A stretch of DNA of 64,000 nt from Heterohyrax brucei (lineage: Eukaryota; Chordata; Mammalia; Hyracoidea; Procaviidae): NCBI GenBank assembly GCA_028571685.1, contig CM053162.1:12838001-12902000 (forward strand). The letters run 5' to 3'. Positions 61,639 through 64,000 of this stretch are shown here, one piece after another. The translations under genes were made by a program, and so were the position numbers. Positions within the stretch are counted from its first letter, which is position 1, and each line of letters begins with the position of its first letter. The notes beneath the pieces were generated by a model. It ran no database searches, was not told the DNA's origin, and saw nothing but the letters and a program-made list of their open reading frames with translations.

Positions 61639-64000
61639 AGAGGGTGGAGTCACACTGGGCAAACTAGACACAGGTTTCCTTAATTTCCTTTGAAAATGAA
61701 GACCTAGTTTAATAATTAAACAGAGTTTTCTGGACACCCAGTGAGCCCTAGGACATGGCATAGAGCTGTCAGTTTGGACTACGTGCCACTGAAAGGGAAA
61801 CTTCTTCTCTTTCACTGAGCCCCAATCTTGTTGAATTGCTGGCTCCCACTGACTGAAAGTAATTGGCATTTTTAACATTTTTTTTCTTTTTGTTGGCTGG
61901 AAAGCAGGGGATGGGCTTAACTGGCAGCTATGCTGTGCTACAGTGCTAAAGTGATCACTGCATGGAATAGCCACATTTTGAGAGCCTGGCTCTGGATCAG
62001 AGCACTATAGCCCCTCTACTGTCTCTTTTCAGACCTCTGCCATAGATTCAACTGTTACGCAGCAGGTGGGACAGCTTGACTGGGACACCATCTTGTTTGA
62101 CTGGAAGGTGGAATTACCCAACAGGAGGCATCAGCAGGAGCTAATTCCCAGGCTGGGAGGCAGTGGCAGCCTGGGGAGTGCTTTTCCAGCAGAAAACTTG
62201 TTTAGTGCAGTGTTGCTTTATGGGTGGGGCCCAGTGGGGGATGACAGCAGGGCAGTCACTTGTCCCTACTTTGAACTACATCACAGCATGTGAAGATGGC
62301 TGAAGAAGTGCCTCCGTTGTCACCTGGAAAGGGGAGCTTGCCACATTTGACAGCCTGACTGATTTGGAAGCTGTCAGATAGCTTTTAGCTTTTTAAAGTA
62401 AGACTACCTGGAGCAATAACTGTGATGCAGCCCCACAGCATCTCTTCTAGGCTTTACATACCCACATCACAGGGTGGACTGATGGCCCACACCAGTGGCT
62501 TCATAAGTAGGGCTGTGTCTTTGCCAGCCAGGTGATGGAATCTGTTATCCAAGAGATTCCATTGGGTCCAGTCACTGGAGAAAATAGAGATGGATGGTGA
62601 TCAACTCACTTCTCAGAGCTGTGCCTCAGATCTGTTAAGGCAACACCAGTGAAACTAAACAGCCTCTAGATGTCGCAAAAGCAACAAACCCTAACCATTT
62701 AAAAAAAAGTCCAATTGTGGCTCCAAAAAACTCCCAAAATAAAGAATCAGAACTGCCAAAATGAAGAAGCCTTTCTGGAACTATTGGAGGTTGAGTACAA
62801 AAGAATTATATAGAGAGCCCTCCTAGACATTATACAAAATGCAGCAGAGCAAAATGAAAAATTAAGTAAATTGTTTGAACTGGTAGAGCATCAATATTCT
62901 GAAATCCAACAGATCAGTAACAAAATTACAGAATTAGACAATTCAATTCAAAGCCAAAAGAGCAGAATTAAACAACTGGAAACTAGAACTACTGACCTTA
63001 CGACAGAGCTCCTGAGAGCAGCATTTATGAGGAGAAATCAGACAAAAGAAACAAGCAAAATGAAGAAGCATTGAGAAACATATGGGAATAATCTATGATT
63101 AACTGGAGTTCCTGAACAGGGAGGGATATCTGAAAACACAGAGAGTATTGTTGTCGAGTTGCTGACTGAAAACTTCCGTGAAATTATGTAAGACGTGAAA
63201 TAGGTATTTAGGATGTATGTCAAACACCATAAAAACTAGACCCCAAAGGAAAGACACCAATCGATATTATAATCAAGTTTAACAAAATGAAACATAAGCA
63301 GAAACTCCTAAAGGCAGTGAGACTCAAAGCAAAGCTAACATTTGGAGGAAAGCCCTGTAGGCTTTCATCTGATTTCTCAGCAGAAATGACATTGGCTAGA
63401 GGCAGTCATATGACACATTAAAAGCCTTAAAGGAAAAACATTCCAACCAAGAATCCTGCAAAACTGTCTTTCAAATATGAAGATGAAATTAAGACATTTG
63501 CAAATAAACAGAAACTTAGAGACTGTAAAAATGAAACCAAAACTACAAGAAATACTAAAAGAAGCTCTTTGCTTAGCAAAACAAAACCATTAAGTGTATA
63601 TATTTAATCAGGCAATGCAAGACACAACATCTAAAAACCTACTTAGTTAGGGAAGGCACAAAACTCAAAGCTACAATACTAAAAGAAGCAATCTAGTGAT
63701 TATGTCATGAAAACTAAGATGCCATCACATTAGGAAGAGTGATATACTACAGTAGTAATATGTAGTATAACTTCCAGATGGAGAGGTAGTTAATAAGATA
63801 TGTAGAAGTTAAAATCAGGTTTAAACTTAGATTATTAAGGGAGATCATAGGAGTAGATACAAAACACAATAAAGATGCAGCATATCAAACAAGAAACATA
63901 ATACAGGAGTCTCAACAAACACAAAACCAACACTGAAAAGGATAAAAAAAAAACCCATAAAGAAGAATGACCCAGAATATTAAGAGCAACAGAGAAAACA
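61639..64000 (+). mobile_element. LINE-1 element G, 5' UTR-ORF1 unit, sense, continuing past the window
   Basis: Starts AGAGGGTGGAGTCACACTGG, the counterpart of 59206. The 5' UTR to about 62718, ORF1 to about 63590 and spacer to the window end parallel element F throughout. The last bases correspond to the point where element F stops. The piece at 62871-63074 encodes a coiled-coil segment (QQISNKITELDNSIQSQ). Confidence 0.85.
62719..63590 (+). pseudogene. L1 ORF1 remnant, element G
   Basis: The start codon position has decayed (GTGGCTCCAAAAAACTCCC at 62717). The order of coiled coil (62850-63070), GATTAACTGGAGTTCCTGAAC, AATTATGTAAGACG with a stop, and AACAGAAACTTAGAGACTG matches element F. 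Confidence 0.78.

Noticed and set aside
61555-61974. 139-codon minus-strand frame
   Set aside because: Antisense to an L1 spacer/5' UTR junction. No independent support.
1-64000. CRISPR arrays, bacterial operons, integrons or phage modules
   Set aside because: No regularly spaced repeats or prokaryotic gene organisation. All repeated sequence is explained by mammalian transposons.

Overview
The window is a repeat-dense, gene-free stretch of a placental mammal genome, almost certainly from an afrotherian and most likely a paenungulate (elephant or sea-cow group). This rests on abundant AfroSINE-type tRNA-derived SINEs, some with a tRNA-Gly-like head, whose 3' ends match the 3' end of an RTE/BovB-like LINE, together with LINE-1, MaLR/ERVL-type LTRs, MIR, L2, Tigger, MER5-like and mariner remnants. 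Repeat names come from recognition by eye, not from a library search. Species and exact subfamilies cannot be fixed from the sequence alone.

Layout. 1-5373: 5'-complete antisense LINE-1, its 3' end outside the window. 5374-11660: MIR, Tigger, SINEs, a TG-rich tract, a solo LTR with target duplication, two locally duplicated segments, a palindromic mariner and an antisense L1 3' UTR. 11908-13345: a small LTR-internal-LTR MaLR element. 13346-32829: a quieter area of SINE, MIR and L2 copies with unassigned sequence, broken by an L1 insertion inside a MER5-like element (23.8-24.7 kb), an LTR inside a tRNA-Gly SINE (25.4-26.1 kb) and an MLT1-like LTR. 33.2-35.5 kb: two antisense L1 pieces, one with an LTR inserted. 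36.4-37.6 kb: an MLT1-like LTR holding an RTE that holds a SINE. 39-64 kb: almost solid LINE sequence. This includes a sense L1 meeting an antisense L1 tail to tail at 45.86 kb, an older antisense L1, an RTE interrupted by a second palindromic mariner, a decayed L1, and two successive L1 5'UTR-ORF1 units at the right edge.

No intact gene or convincing exon of a host gene was found. The long reading frames are decayed LINE ORFs or low-complexity frames. The longest (42649-43461, 270 codons) is an L1 reverse-transcriptase fragment whose catalytic motif is altered. Nothing here works as a multi-gene system. The most unusual structures are the two palindromic mariner copies of nearly equal length (about 551 and 554 bp), the tandem L1 5'UTR-ORF1 units, the tail-to-tail L1 pair, and SINE-tail fragments of about 45 bp embedded in L1s. 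Boundaries without target duplications are accurate to roughly 10-50 bases.
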